From Pseudonocardia ammonioxydans (GTDB lineage: Bacteria > Actinomycetota > Actinomycetes > Mycobacteriales > Pseudonocardiaceae): 64,000 nt of DNA. The notes beneath the pieces are model-generated. The model searched no databases and was not told where the DNA came from. It worked only from the letters and a program-made list of their open reading frames with translations. Shown in pieces: positions 18,579 through 27,426 of the stretch (position 1 is its first letter; every line of letters begins with the position of its first letter). The DNA is taken from contig NZ_FOUY01000014.1 of the NCBI RefSeq assembly GCF_900115005.1, positions 62,001 to 126,000 on the forward strand, read 5' to 3'. The position numbers were made by a program, and so were the translations under genes.

Positions 18579-19468
18579 CCCCGCTGCCGGTCGGCGGGGT
18601 CGCCGCGGGCCTCCCGGCGATCTCCGGTGCGGACCCGTCCGGGTGGTCGGCACCCCGGACCGCGCTCGCCCTGTCCGTGCTGGCGCTGGCCGTGCTCGGA
18701 GCCCCGGGGGCGGGCCCGCGGCGGCGCCTGCGCGGTCTCAGCGCCGGCCTCACCGGCGGCTCGGCGACACCGTCCCGGCGCGCGCGGGTGCCGCTCACCG
18801 TGCTCGCCGTCCCGGCCGCGGCCGGCGCGGGGTTCGCGCTGCTCGGTCCCGTCGGCGCCGGGTGCGCGGTCGCGGCCGTATGGTTCGTCCGGCGCCGCCT
18901 GGTCGCCGGACGGGCCGCCGCCCACGGCACCGAGGCCGCCGCGGAACTGGCCGATGCGCTCGCCCGGATCGCCGACGAGCTGCGCACCGGCGCACACCCG
19001 GCGACCGCGCTCGCCGGGAGCGGCCACGACGGCCCGCTCGCCCGGGCACTGCTGGCCCCCGCGGCCGTGGCCGCTCGCGTCGGTGAACCGGTCCCCGATG
19101 CGCTGCGCCGCGCGGCGACCGGTCCGAGCGGCCGGGACGTCGAGCGTGTCGCCGCCGCCTGGGAACTGGCGGACCGGCACGGCGCCCCGCTGGCCGACCT
19201 GCTGACCGGCCTCGTCGACGACCTCCGCTGGCGCCTCGCCCATGCCGCCCGGGTCCGGTCGCAGCTCGCCGGACCCCGGGCCACCGCGTCCGTGCTCACG
19301 TCGTTGCCGCTGGCCGGGATCGGCCTCGGCCAGCTGATGGGCATCGCCCCGCTCACCGTGCTCCGTACCGGCCTGCACGGGCCGGCGCTGCTGGTGCTGG
19401 GGGTCCTGCTGACCGCGGCCGGTGCCGCCTGGTCGGACCACATCCTGCGCTCGGCGGTGCCGTCGTGA
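18572..19468 (+). CDS. tadB: TadB-type inner-membrane platform protein
   Basis: The product is 298 residues from a GTG at 18572 that overlaps tadA by seven bases; the frame is open far upstream but only antisense-like sequence precedes it. Hydrophobic spans lie near residues 30-50, 70-100 and in the last 60 residues (LTVLRTGLHGPALLVLGVLL). The middle is a T2SSF cytoplasmic helical domain with LADALARIADELRTGAHPA and WELADRHGAPLADLLTGL. TadB and TadC form the membrane platform turned by TadA during pilus assembly. It overlaps tadC by GTGA. Confidence 0.9.
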   Translation: MLTPLPVGGVAAGLPAISGADPSGWSAPRTALALSVLALAVLGAPGAGPRRRLRGLSAGLTGGSATPSRRARVPLTVLAVPAAAGAGFALLGPVGAGCAVAAVWFVRRRLVAGRAAAHGTEAAAELADALARIADELRTGAHPATALAGSGHDGPLARALLAPAAVAARVGEPVPDALRRAATGPSGRDVERVAAAWELADRHGAPLADLLTGLVDDLRWRLAHAARVRSQLAGPRATASVLTSLPLAGIGLGQLMGIAPLTVLRTGLHGPALLVLGVLLTAAGAAWSDHILRSAVPS

Positions 19469-20178
19469 GCGCGACCGCGCTCGGCCTCGCCGCCGCGGCG
19501 TTGCTCGTCGGTGCCACCTGCCCCGCGCCGGGGCGGCTACGGGCCCTCCGTGCACGCGAGCGGTGCGCGACGGCCACCGGGCCGCCCCGCACCGCGGTGC
19601 TCGCGCTGCTGGTCCCGGCCGGTGCAGCACTGGGCTGGACCGTCGGCGGCTCGACCGGAGCGGTCGTCGGGGGCATGGCCGGCACCGGGGCCCTCGTGCT
19701 CGCCCGCCGGCTGCCGGGGATCCGCGCGGACCGGGCGGAGGACGCCGACCTCGCCGCCGTCTGGGACCTGCTGGCCACCTGTCTGGCCGCCGGGCTGACC
19801 GTCCCGGACGCACTCGACGCCGCCGGGCACCGGTTGCCCGGCCCGGCCGGAGCGACGCTGCGCACGGTGTCCGGCCTGCTCGCGCTGGGCGCCTCCGCGG
19901 AGGACGCCTGGGCGGCTGCCGCCGGGACGCCCGGGCTCGCCGGGTTCGCCCGGGCGGCCGGTCGCTCCGCGCGTACCGGTTCCGCGCTCGGCCGAGCGGC
20001 CTCGGCCGAGGCGGCCCGGCTGCGGGCAGGCCTGACCGACCGCGCCGAGGAACGCGCGCAGCGTGCCGCCGTCCGCATCACCGCCCCGCTGGGGCTCTGC
20101 TTCCTGCCCGCCTTCCTGGTCCTCGGCATCGTGCCGGTCGTGATCGGGCTGGCCGGGGAGGCGTTCGCCCGGTGGTGA
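19465..20178 (+). CDS. tadC: TadC-type inner-membrane platform protein
   Basis: The 237-residue protein is a second T2SSF-domain member. It has an N-terminal span, two spans near 45-80 (TAVLALLVPAGAALGWTVGG, then GAVVGGMAGTGALVLARRL), and a helical domain with VWDLLATCLAAGLTVPDALD. A closing span FLPAFLVLGIVPVVIGLAG marks the end. It is shorter than proteobacterial TadC, as usual in this actinobacterial locus. The start lies inside the tadB stop. About 55 bases separate it from the pilin gene, which has its own strong ribosome site. Confidence 0.9.
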   Translation: MSATALGLAAAALLVGATCPAPGRLRALRARERCATATGPPRTAVLALLVPAGAALGWTVGGSTGAVVGGMAGTGALVLARRLPGIRADRAEDADLAAVWDLLATCLAAGLTVPDALDAAGHRLPGPAGATLRTVSGLLALGASAEDAWAAAAGTPGLAGFARAAGRSARTGSALGRAASAEAARLRAGLTDRAEERAQRAAVRITAPLGLCFLPAFLVLGIVPVVIGLAGEAFARW

Positions 20179-20233
20179 CACCGGGCTACGACCGGGCCCG
20201 CACCCCGCGGGCCCCCGACGGAGGAGAAGTCCG

Positions 20234-20428
20234 ATGACCCGTACCGCCCTGTCCGGCCGCCTGGCCGCGCTCGCCACCGACGACGACGGCATGTCCACCG
20301 TCGAGTACGCCGTGGGGACGGTCGCGGCTGCGGCGTTCGCGGCGCTGCTCTACGCGATCGTCAGCGGCGACGACGTCCTCAGCGCACTCACCGGGATCGT
20401 GGAACGTGCGCTCTCGACCTCGTTCTGA
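20234..20428 (+). CDS. DUF4244 small Flp-like pilin
   Basis: This 64-residue protein has GGAGGAG before its ATG. A short polar leader ends in DDDGMSTVEYAVGTVAAAAF, with the Thr-Val-Glu-Tyr motif typical of Flp and type IV-like pilins. The hydrophobic helix AAAAFAALLYAIVSG and a polar tail follow. The glutamate five residues into the processed helix (after Gly-Met) matches prepilin practice. It is the probable major pilin of the Tad machine encoded just upstream. No prepilin peptidase gene is in the window. The stop lies inside the next gene. Confidence 0.87.
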   Translation: MTRTALSGRLAALATDDDGMSTVEYAVGTVAAAAFAALLYAIVSGDDVLSALTGIVERALSTSF

Positions 20429-21212
20429 CCCGGGTCCGCGAGCCGGGCGCGACGACGGAGCGGTCACCGTGGAGGCCGCACTGGCGCTCGGCACCCTGGT
20501 GCTCGTCACGGCGGCCGCGGTCGCGGCGGTCGCCGCCGTGGCGGCCGGGGTCCGGTGCACCGACGCCGCCCGGGAGCTGGCACGCCAGGCCGCTCGCGGT
20601 GACGCCGACCGCGGACGCAGCGCCGCCGCGGCCCTGGCCCCCACCGGCGCCGAATCCGATCTCCGGATCGACGGGGACGTCGTGGTCGCGACCGTCCGGG
20701 CACGCCCGGTCGCCCTGCTCCCGATCCCGGTCAGCGGCTCGGCGACGGCCGTCGTCGAGCCGGGCCTGTCCGCCGACGGGCTCGCGGGCGCTCCACCGCC
20801 GCTGTCCCCGGTGGGCCCCACCGAGCCCGGAGACGCCCCCGCACGCGCTCCCGCCGGCACCGCTGCCGCAACGCCACCGGTGGCCGCGTCCGGGATCGCA
20901 CCGCTGAAACGGTCCCCGCCGCCCGCATCCACCACCACGTCGGACACCGTCCGGCCTGCGGGGCCGGGCTCCGGCAGTGCCGTGGGCGCCCCAGGGGGCT
21001 CCGACGCGCCTCCGCCTCCACCGGTCACCAACCCGGTCGGCGGGGTACCGGTCCCGGTTGCGCCGACCGTGCCGCCGCTGCCGTCCACGCAGTCCGTGCC
21101 GTCCGTGCTGTCAGTGCCGTCGGCGCTGTCAGTGCCACCAGTGCCGGCGGTGCCACCGGTGCCACCGGTGCCACCGGTGCCGGCGGTGCCGGAACCCGGA
21201 CGGTCCGGATGA
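20406..21212 (+). CDS. TadE-family pseudopilin with a long Pro/Val tail
   Basis: The 268-residue protein starts at a GTG inside the pilin gene. The N-terminus has the TadE pattern: DDGAVTVEAALALGTLVLVT, a membrane helix to about residue 50, then CTDAARELARQAARGD and a short beta-rich part to about residue 115 (IDGDVVVATVRARPVALLPI). TadE proteins normally end near there. Here about 150 residues of Pro/Ala/Thr/Ser sequence follow, closing with PPVPAVPPVPPVPPVPAVP. Such a tail could span the cell wall. The frame stays coupled: the next gene starts at the ATGA stop overlap, which supports the tail being translated. Confidence 0.8.
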   Translation: MRSRPRSDPGPRAGRDDGAVTVEAALALGTLVLVTAAAVAAVAAVAAGVRCTDAARELARQAARGDADRGRSAAAALAPTGAESDLRIDGDVVVATVRARPVALLPIPVSGSATAVVEPGLSADGLAGAPPPLSPVGPTEPGDAPARAPAGTAAATPPVAASGIAPLKRSPPPASTTTSDTVRPAGPGSGSAVGAPGGSDAPPPPPVTNPVGGVPVPVAPTVPPLPSTQSVPSVLSVPSALSVPPVPAVPPVPPVPPVPAVPEPGRSG

Positions 21213-21637
21213 GGGGCAGGCCACCGGCCCGCCCCGGGCGCGACGACAGCGGTGTCGCCTCGGTCTGGGCGGCGACCGCGGCCGCAGTGCTGTTGCTGAC
21301 GGCGACCGTCTGTGTCGACGTCGCCGCCGCCGTCCGGGCCCGGCACGTCGCGTCGACAGCGGCGGACCTGTCGGCACTGGCCGCCGCGGGACGGGCGGTG
21401 GAGGGCCCCGACATCGCCTGCCGGGTGGCGACCGACCTCGCCGCACGCAACGACGCCGAGCTCACCGGATGCCGGCTCGACGGCTGGGACGCCCTGGTCG
21501 AGACGCAGGTCCGCCGCTCCGGGCTGCTCCCGGTCCACCGACCGGCCTCCGCCCGGGCACGGGCCGGGCCGGCACCGGTCACCGACGCGGCCGGGACCGC
21601 ACCCCGACAAGCACGACCCACCACGACCAGGAAGTGA
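21209..21637 (+). CDS. TadE-like protein of the helicase/secretion neighbourhood
   Basis: The 142-residue protein overlaps the TadE gene by ATGA. After a basic start, DDSGVASVWAATAAAVLLLT opens a membrane helix. AVRARHVASTAADLSALAAA follows, the hallmark of the Rv3654c-like group (TIGR03816), with two cysteines at about residues 71 and 88 (DIACRVATDL and LTGCRLDG) that may form a disulfide outside the cell. The last 40 residues are unstructured. It is the final gene of the pilus operon and faces the helicase gene. Confidence 0.87.
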   Translation: MRGRPPARPGRDDSGVASVWAATAAAVLLLTATVCVDVAAAVRARHVASTAADLSALAAAGRAVEGPDIACRVATDLAARNDAELTGCRLDGWDALVETQVRRSGLLPVHRPASARARAGPAPVTDAAGTAPRQARPTTTRK

Positions 21638-22029
21638 TCATGCTCTCGATGAACGGTTCCCGGACCCGGGTGAACGGACGGTTGCCGGCACAGCACGGCA
21701 CCGTCACGGCCCGTACCGGCGACGACGGTGGTCGCGCGACGATTCACCGTCGCGACCTGACCGATCACCGACGTCGGAGGGTCCCGGACTGGTCACCGGC
21801 CGCGCTCTCGGGCCTACTGGATGTCGTCGCGGGAACGGGCAGGGTCCGGCCCGGCCGCGGCGCACCGGCCACGCTCCCCAGGCCGCGATGGGGTCGGAGC
21901 GCATCACGCGCCCCCGTCCGACTCCGTCGCACGTGGTTGCCACCGGCCCGCTCACGCCCCCGACGGGCGGGCCGGTGGTGCCTCGTCGCTCCCGGCACCC
22001 GGCCGGCACCCGCCCCGGGCCCCCGCCCC
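21638..22029. other. Convergent intergenic region between the pilus operon and the helicase
   Basis: About 390 bases without a supported gene. An ATG at 21640 with AGGAAG upstream opens a frame, but that frame runs antisense through the whole helicase gene and lacks conservation. GGTCGCG (21730-21736) and CGCGACC (21751-21757) form a modest hairpin that could terminate the pilus transcript. Confidence 0.4.
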
Positions 22030-24654
22030 TCACCGCCCGGCCGGCACCGCCGCCCGGGCCTCCGGATCGCCGCTCTCGGCCAACGCGCCCAGGACCAGGT
22101 CGAGCACCTGCACGGCACCGGCCTTGTCCAGCGGGTTGTTGCCGTTGCCGCACTTCGGCGACTGCACGCAGGACGGGCACCCCGTACGGCACTCGCAGTC
22201 GCGCACCGCGGCCCGGGTCGCCACGAGCCAGCGGGCCAGCACGGCGTGCCCGCGCTCGGCCAGTCCGGCGCCGCCGGGGTGGCCGTCGTGCACGAACACC
22301 GTCGGCAGCCCGGTGTCCGGGTGCAGCGCCGTGGACAGGCCCCCGATGTCCCAGCGATCACAGATCGCGAACAGCGGGAGCAGCCCGATCGCGGCGTGCT
22401 CGGCGGCGTGCAACGCGCCGGGCAGCCGGGCGTCGTCGATCCCGGCGGCGGCCAGCGCGTCCGGATCGATCGTGTACCAGACCGAACGGGTGTCGAGGCT
22501 CTGCGGAGGAAGGTCGAGCGGGGTCTGGTCGAGGACCGTGCCGTCCGCGGTGCGCCGCCGGTAGGCGACCACCTGGCTGGTCACCGTCGTCTCGCCGAAG
22601 CAGACCTGGACCGGCCCGTGGCGGCGGGAGGCGGTGGTCGCCAGCACCGTCACGTCGGACACCGACTGCGCCTCGGTACGCCAGTCCGGCTCCTCCTCGT
22701 GGACCAGCGCGATACCGCCGTCGAGGTCGAGCTCGTCGACGACGTAGCTCTCACCGCGGTGCAGGTGGACCGCGCCGGGATGCACGGTGCCGGGTGCGGA
22801 ACCGCCGTCCACGGTGCCCAGCATCCGTCCGGTGGCCGCCTCGACGATCGCGACCTGACCGAGCCCGGACCCCCGGATGTCGACCTGGGCCGCCGGGGCG
22901 TCCCCGGTGTCGGGCCAGAACCAGCCGTGCGGGCGCCGACGCAGCACGCCCTCGTCGACGAGGGCGTCGAGGACCTCGACCGCGGGGGCGCCACCGAAGA
23001 CGTCCTCGACGTCGTCCGCGGTGAGCGGCAGCTCGGCGGCGGCACACGCCAGCTGCGGGGCGAGCACGTAGGGGTTGACCGGGTTGAGCACGCAGGTCTC
23101 GACCGGCGCCCCGAGCAATGTCCGCGGGTGGTGCACCAGGTAGGTGTCCAGCGGGTCGTCCCGGGCGACCAGCACGACCAGCGCCTCGTCGGCGGACCGG
23201 CCCGCCCGGCCGGCCTGCTGCCAGAACGATGCCCGGGTGCCCGGGAAGCCCGCCAGCACCACCGCGTCCAGTCCGGAGATGTCGACGCCGAGCTCCAGCG
23301 CGTTCGTCGTGGCCACCCCGAGCAACTCCCCCGACATCAACGCACCCTCCAGCGCCCGCCGCTCCTCGGGCAAATAGCCGCCGCGGTAGGCGGCGACCCG
23401 CTCGACCAGGTCCGGGTCGACGTCGGCGAGCTCGCGCCGGGCTCCCAGCGCGGTGAGCTCGGCCGCTCGCCGGGACCGGACGAAGGCGAGCGTGCGGGCC
23501 CGTTCCAGCACCAGGTCGGCGAGCATCCGGGATGTCTCCGCCCCGGCCGAGCGGCGGACCGGCGCCCCGTTGTCCCCGGTGATCTCGGTCAGCAGCGGCG
23601 GCTCCCAGAAGGCGACCGTCCGCCCCGCGTGCGGGGACCCGTCGTCGGTGACGGCCACGACGTCGCGACCGGTCAGCCGGGAGGCGAACTCCGCCGGCTT
23701 GGCCACGGTCGCCGAGGCCAGGACGATCGTGGGCCGGGCCCCGTAGCGGGCGGCGACCCGCAGCAACCGGCGCAGCAGCAACGCCACGTGCGAGCCGAAC
23801 ACCCCGCGGTAGGTGTGGCACTCGTCGATCACCACGTAACGCAGCCGCCGCAGGAAGGTCGACCAGCGCCCGTGCCGGGGCAGCAGCGAACGGTGCAGCA
23901 TGTCCGGGTTGGAGAACATCCACCGGCAGTGCCGCCGGATCCAGTCGCGCTCCTCCATCGGGGTGTCCCCGTCGAACGCGGCCGGCCGCACCCCGTCCGG
24001 GGCGACACCGTCGAGTGCGCGCAGCTGGTCGGCGGCGAGTGCCTTGGTGGGCGCGAGGTACAGCGCGGTCGCCCGCGGGTCCTCGACCAGCCCGGTGAGC
24101 ACGGGCAGCTGGTAGATCAGCGACTTCCCGGAGGCCGTCCCGGTCGCGACCACGACATCGGCCCCGGAGCGGACGAGTCCCGCGCCCTCCGCCTGGTGCG
24201 ACCACAGCCGCGCAATCCCTCGGTCCACCCATGCGGTCCGGAGCTCCTCCGGCGTCCAGCCGGGCCAGTCCGCCGTGCGGCCCGGCCGCGAGGGGATCCG
24301 CGCGACGTGCCGCAGCGGGTCCTCCGGAGACACCACCTCCGGCTCCGCAGCTTCCGGGATCGCGGCGCCCGGCTCCCCGGTGTCGCGCCCCGGCTCGGTC
24401 CCGGAGCCGGGACCGGGGACGGCGGGCGCCACCCCGCCCGGCCCGAGCCAGGTCGTCTCCGCACGGTCCGGGTCCACCCCGGATCCGGCGAGCACCCGGC
24501 GCAGCAACGCGACACCCCGCTGGGAGCCGTCGGGGCGGTCGTCGGTGCCGATACGCCCTCCGCGCGCACCCGGCCCGGTACCGGTCCCCGCTCCGCCTGC
24601 GCTCCGCTCGGTCTGCCCCACGGCCAGCAGGTTGGCACAGACGTTCGAACACAT
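22030..24654 (-). CDS. DEAH-box helicase of the helicase/secretion neighbourhood
   Basis: The protein is about 874 residues from an ATG at 24654; a start at 24780 is also possible, and homologues (about 770 residues) suggest that the first 100 residues are variable. It is a superfamily 2 helicase. Motif I is VVATGTASGKSL, Ia is LAPTKALAADQL, II is VIDECHTY (DECH), III is LASATVA, IV-V is VATNALELGVDISGLD-like, and VI is QQAGRAGRS. A C-terminal DUF1998-type domain ends with a four-cysteine cluster, CECRTGCPSCVQSPKCGNGN, which probably binds zinc. Relatives act in DNA repair. The gene is conserved next to the Tad genes but the functional link is unknown. Confidence 0.92.
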   Translation of the reverse strand: MCSNVCANLLAVGQTERSAGGAGTGTGPGARGGRIGTDDRPDGSQRGVALLRRVLAGSGVDPDRAETTWLGPGGVAPAVPGPGSGTEPGRDTGEPGAAIPEAAEPEVVSPEDPLRHVARIPSRPGRTADWPGWTPEELRTAWVDRGIARLWSHQAEGAGLVRSGADVVVATGTASGKSLIYQLPVLTGLVEDPRATALYLAPTKALAADQLRALDGVAPDGVRPAAFDGDTPMEERDWIRRHCRWMFSNPDMLHRSLLPRHGRWSTFLRRLRYVVIDECHTYRGVFGSHVALLLRRLLRVAARYGARPTIVLASATVAKPAEFASRLTGRDVVAVTDDGSPHAGRTVAFWEPPLLTEITGDNGAPVRRSAGAETSRMLADLVLERARTLAFVRSRRAAELTALGARRELADVDPDLVERVAAYRGGYLPEERRALEGALMSGELLGVATTNALELGVDISGLDAVVLAGFPGTRASFWQQAGRAGRSADEALVVLVARDDPLDTYLVHHPRTLLGAPVETCVLNPVNPYVLAPQLACAAAELPLTADDVEDVFGGAPAVEVLDALVDEGVLRRRPHGWFWPDTGDAPAAQVDIRGSGLGQVAIVEAATGRMLGTVDGGSAPGTVHPGAVHLHRGESYVVDELDLDGGIALVHEEEPDWRTEAQSVSDVTVLATTASRRHGPVQVCFGETTVTSQVVAYRRRTADGTVLDQTPLDLPPQSLDTRSVWYTIDPDALAAAGIDDARLPGALHAAEHAAIGLLPLFAICDRWDIGGLSTALHPDTGLPTVFVHDGHPGGAGLAERGHAVLARWLVATRAAVRDCECRTGCPSCVQSPKCGNGNNPLDKAGAVQVLDLVLGALAESGDPEARAAVPAGR

Positions 24655-24989
24655 CGCAGCGTGTCCCCCGGCGTCACGCGACTGCCGCACCGCGCGCCGG
24701 CCCACCACCCGAACGGCGGTGCGCCCCAACGGATGCGTCCGTTCGGACCTCACCTGTTGATCAGCTGTGTGTTCGATCACTTTCCGGAGATCGTTATCTG
24801 TTGTGATCCCTGTCGCACTGAGTGTTCGGCCACACTTCTACACTGCACTCGCCCGGCCGCCGGTGAACCACCCGTGGCCACCGCATCCGGGCCCAGTCGA
24901 CGCCAGTGAAGCCGTCGTCGGCGGGGGCGCCGCACGGCGCGTTCCCGGCACGGCCGACCTGGTCGAACTCCGCTGAACCAGGAGGACGG
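24655..24989. promoter_or_regulatory. Divergent promoter region of the helicase gene and hppA
   Basis: This is a 335-base region that is locally AT-richer than its surroundings between 24750 and 24850. CTACACT at 24838-24844 offers a TACACT -10 for hppA, about 145 bases before its ATG, which implies a long leader. The leader has no riboswitch that I recognise. The helicase promoter should lie in the same AT-richer part. Confidence 0.4.
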
Positions 24990-27290
24990 ATGTCCCAGTC
25001 CACCCTCGCCCAGGGCCTCGAGCTCGGTGCGGGAGATCTCACCGTGGTCGGTGTGGTCGCGGTGGTCGCCCTCGTCGCCCTGGCCGTCGGCGGTCTGCTG
25101 CTCAAGGAGGTACTCGCCCACGGCGAGGGGACCTCCAACATGCAGGAGATCGGCCGTGCGGTCCAGGAAGGCGCGTCGGCGTACCTCAACCGCCAGTTCC
25201 GCACCCTCGCTGTCTTCGCCGCCATCGTGTTCGTGCTGCTGTTCGCGCTCCCCGCCGAGGACCTCGGCGAGCGCATCGGACGATCGATCTTCTTCGTCGT
25301 CGGTGCGGTCTTCTCGGCGATCATCGGCTATCTGGGCATGTGGCTCGCGACCCGCGCGAACATCCGGGTCGCCGCGGCGGCACGGGAGCCGGGCGGCCGC
25401 GACATCGCGACCCGGATCGCGTTCCGCACCGGTGGCGTGGTCGGCATGTTCACGGTCGGTCTCGGGCTGTTCGGTGCCGCGATCGTCGTGCTCGTCTACG
25501 CCGGACAGGCACCGCGCGTGCTGGAGGGCTTCGGATTCGGCGCCGCCCTGCTGGCGATGTTCATGCGTGTCGGTGGCGGCATCTTCACCAAGGCCGCCGA
25601 CGTCGGCGCCGACCTCGTCGGCAAGGTCGAGCAGGGCATCCCCGAGGACGACCCGCGCAACGCCGCGACGATCGCCGACAACGTCGGCGACAACGTCGGC
25701 GACTGCGCCGGCATGGCCGCCGACCTGTTCGAGTCCTACGCGGTGACCCTGGTCGCCGCCCTGATCCTGGGGACCGCCGCGTTCGGCCTGCAGGGCCTGC
25801 TGTTCCCGTTGATCGTCCCCGCCATCGGTGTCGTCACCGCGATCCTGGGCGTCTACCTGACCCGGGCCCGCCAGGGCGAGAACACCCTGCGCGCGATCAA
25901 CCGCAGCTTCTACCTCTCGGCGTTGTTCGCGGGCGTGCTGTCGATCATCGCGGCGTACGTCTACCTGCCCGGTTCGTTCGGCGACCTGGTCAACCCGACC
26001 GACGGCGAGGTCGCCACCCTCGCCGGCGACCCGCGCCTGATCGCCAGCGTCGCGGTCGTGATCGGCATCGTGCTGGCCGCGGTGATCCTCAAGATCACCG
26101 GCTACTACACCGGCACCGAGGACCGTCCGGTCCGCGACGTCGGCGAGTCCTCGCTGACCGGTCCGGCCACGGTGATCCTCTCCGGGATCTCGATCGGTTT
26201 CGAGTCCGCGGTCTACACCGCGATCGTCATCGCGGCCGCGGTCTACGGCGCCTTCCTGCTCTCGGGCTCGATCGTCGTCTCGCTGTTCGCGGTCGCGCTG
26301 GCCGGCACCGGCCTGCTGACCACGGTCGGGGTCATCGTCGCGATGGACACCTTCGGCCCGGTCGCCGACAACGCCCAGGGCATCGCCGAGATGTCCGGCG
26401 ACGTCGAGGGCGACGGCTTCGACACCCTCACCGAGCTCGACGCGGTCGGCAACACCACCAAGGCGATCACCAAGGGCATCGCGATCGCGACCGCGGTGCT
26501 CGCCGCGACCGCGCTGTTCGGCTCCTACCGCGACGCCATCAGCCAGGCGCTCGACCAGGCGGGCGTCACCCTGGCCGACGCGGGCTCGTCCTTCGCCTAC
26601 GAGGTGTTCAGCCCGAACACCCTGGTCGGCGTGATCCTCGGTGCGGCGGTCGTGTTCATGTTCTCCGGCCTGGCGGTCAACGCGGTGACCCGCGCCGCCG
26701 GTGCAGTCGTGTTCGAGGTCCGGCGCCAGTTCGCGACCAAGCCCGGCATCATGGACCGCACCGAGCGTCCCGAGTACGGCCGCGTGGTCGACATCTGCAC
26801 CCGGGACTCGCTGCGCGAGCTGGCCACCCCCGGCCTGCTGGCGATCTTCGCCCCGATCGCGGTCGGCTTCGGCCTCGGCGTCGGCCCACTGGCCGGCTAC
26901 CTGGCCGGTGCGATCGCCGCCGGCGTCCTGATGGCGATCTTCCTGGCCAACTCCGGTGGCGCCTGGGACAACGCCAAGAAGCTGGTCGAGGACGGGAACC
27001 ACGGCGGCAAGGGCTCCGACGCGCACGAGGCCACGGTCATCGGCGACACCGTCGGCGACCCGTTCAAGGACACCGCCGGCCCGGCCATCAACCCCCTGAT
27101 CAAGGTGATGAACCTGGTCTCGGTGCTGATCGCCCCGGCGATCGTGCTGCTCTCGACCCCGGACGCCAACCCGCTCATCCGGATCGCCATCGCGGTCGTG
27201 GCGGTGCTGATCATCGCCGCCGCCGTCGTGGTGTCGAAGCGCCGCAGCTCGACGATCACCGACGCCCCCGCGGAGAGCGCGGTCGGCTAG
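24990..27290 (+). CDS. hppA: K+-independent H+-translocating membrane pyrophosphatase
   Basis: The 766-residue integral membrane protein hydrolyses pyrophosphate and pumps protons out of the cytoplasm. The ATG has an ideal AGGAGG five bases upstream. About 16 hydrophobic spans are visible. Substrate loops are intact: GGGIFTKAADVGADLVGKVE, EDDPRNAATIADNVGDNVGD and the late NSGGAWDNAKK with GDTVGDPFKDTAGPA. The subtype marker reads GNTTKAITKG; lysine after GNTT marks potassium-independent enzymes, whereas alanine marks K+-dependent ones. A perfect 13-base terminator hairpin follows. Synteny with the helicase, pilus genes and topA is shared with streptomycetes. Confidence 0.97.
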   Translation: MSQSTLAQGLELGAGDLTVVGVVAVVALVALAVGGLLLKEVLAHGEGTSNMQEIGRAVQEGASAYLNRQFRTLAVFAAIVFVLLFALPAEDLGERIGRSIFFVVGAVFSAIIGYLGMWLATRANIRVAAAAREPGGRDIATRIAFRTGGVVGMFTVGLGLFGAAIVVLVYAGQAPRVLEGFGFGAALLAMFMRVGGGIFTKAADVGADLVGKVEQGIPEDDPRNAATIADNVGDNVGDCAGMAADLFESYAVTLVAALILGTAAFGLQGLLFPLIVPAIGVVTAILGVYLTRARQGENTLRAINRSFYLSALFAGVLSIIAAYVYLPGSFGDLVNPTDGEVATLAGDPRLIASVAVVIGIVLAAVILKITGYYTGTEDRPVRDVGESSLTGPATVILSGISIGFESAVYTAIVIAAAVYGAFLLSGSIVVSLFAVALAGTGLLTTVGVIVAMDTFGPVADNAQGIAEMSGDVEGDGFDTLTELDAVGNTTKAITKGIAIATAVLAATALFGSYRDAISQALDQAGVTLADAGSSFAYEVFSPNTLVGVILGAAVVFMFSGLAVNAVTRAAGAVVFEVRRQFATKPGIMDRTERPEYGRVVDICTRDSLRELATPGLLAIFAPIAVGFGLGVGPLAGYLAGAIAAGVLMAIFLANSGGAWDNAKKLVEDGNHGGKGSDAHEATVIGDTVGDPFKDTAGPAINPLIKVMNLVSVLIAPAIVLLSTPDANPLIRIAIAVVAVLIIAAAVVVSKRRSSTITDAPAESAVG

Positions 27291-27323
27291 GCACCGTCGC
27301 CGCGACGACCTCACACAGGGCAC

Positions 27324-27360
27324 CGACGGCCGCTCGTCCCACCGGGGCGAGCGGCCGTCG
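27324..27360 (+). terminator. hppA terminator
   Basis: CGACGGCCGCTCG pairs perfectly with CGAGCGGCCGTCG across an 11-base loop, 33 bases after the hppA stop. The following TCGTTCC is mildly T-rich. Confidence 0.85.
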
Positions 27361-27426
27361 TCGTTCCGTCACCCGATTCGGTTACCCTGCCCCGGCCGGA
27401 CCCCGTGATCCTCCGGTGGAGGTGCG

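Noticed and set aside
21640..24909. Very long open frame on the plus strand starting with a ribosome-like site
   Set aside because: It is antisense to the whole helicase gene, whose motifs are complete, and its composition is that of a high-GC shadow frame.
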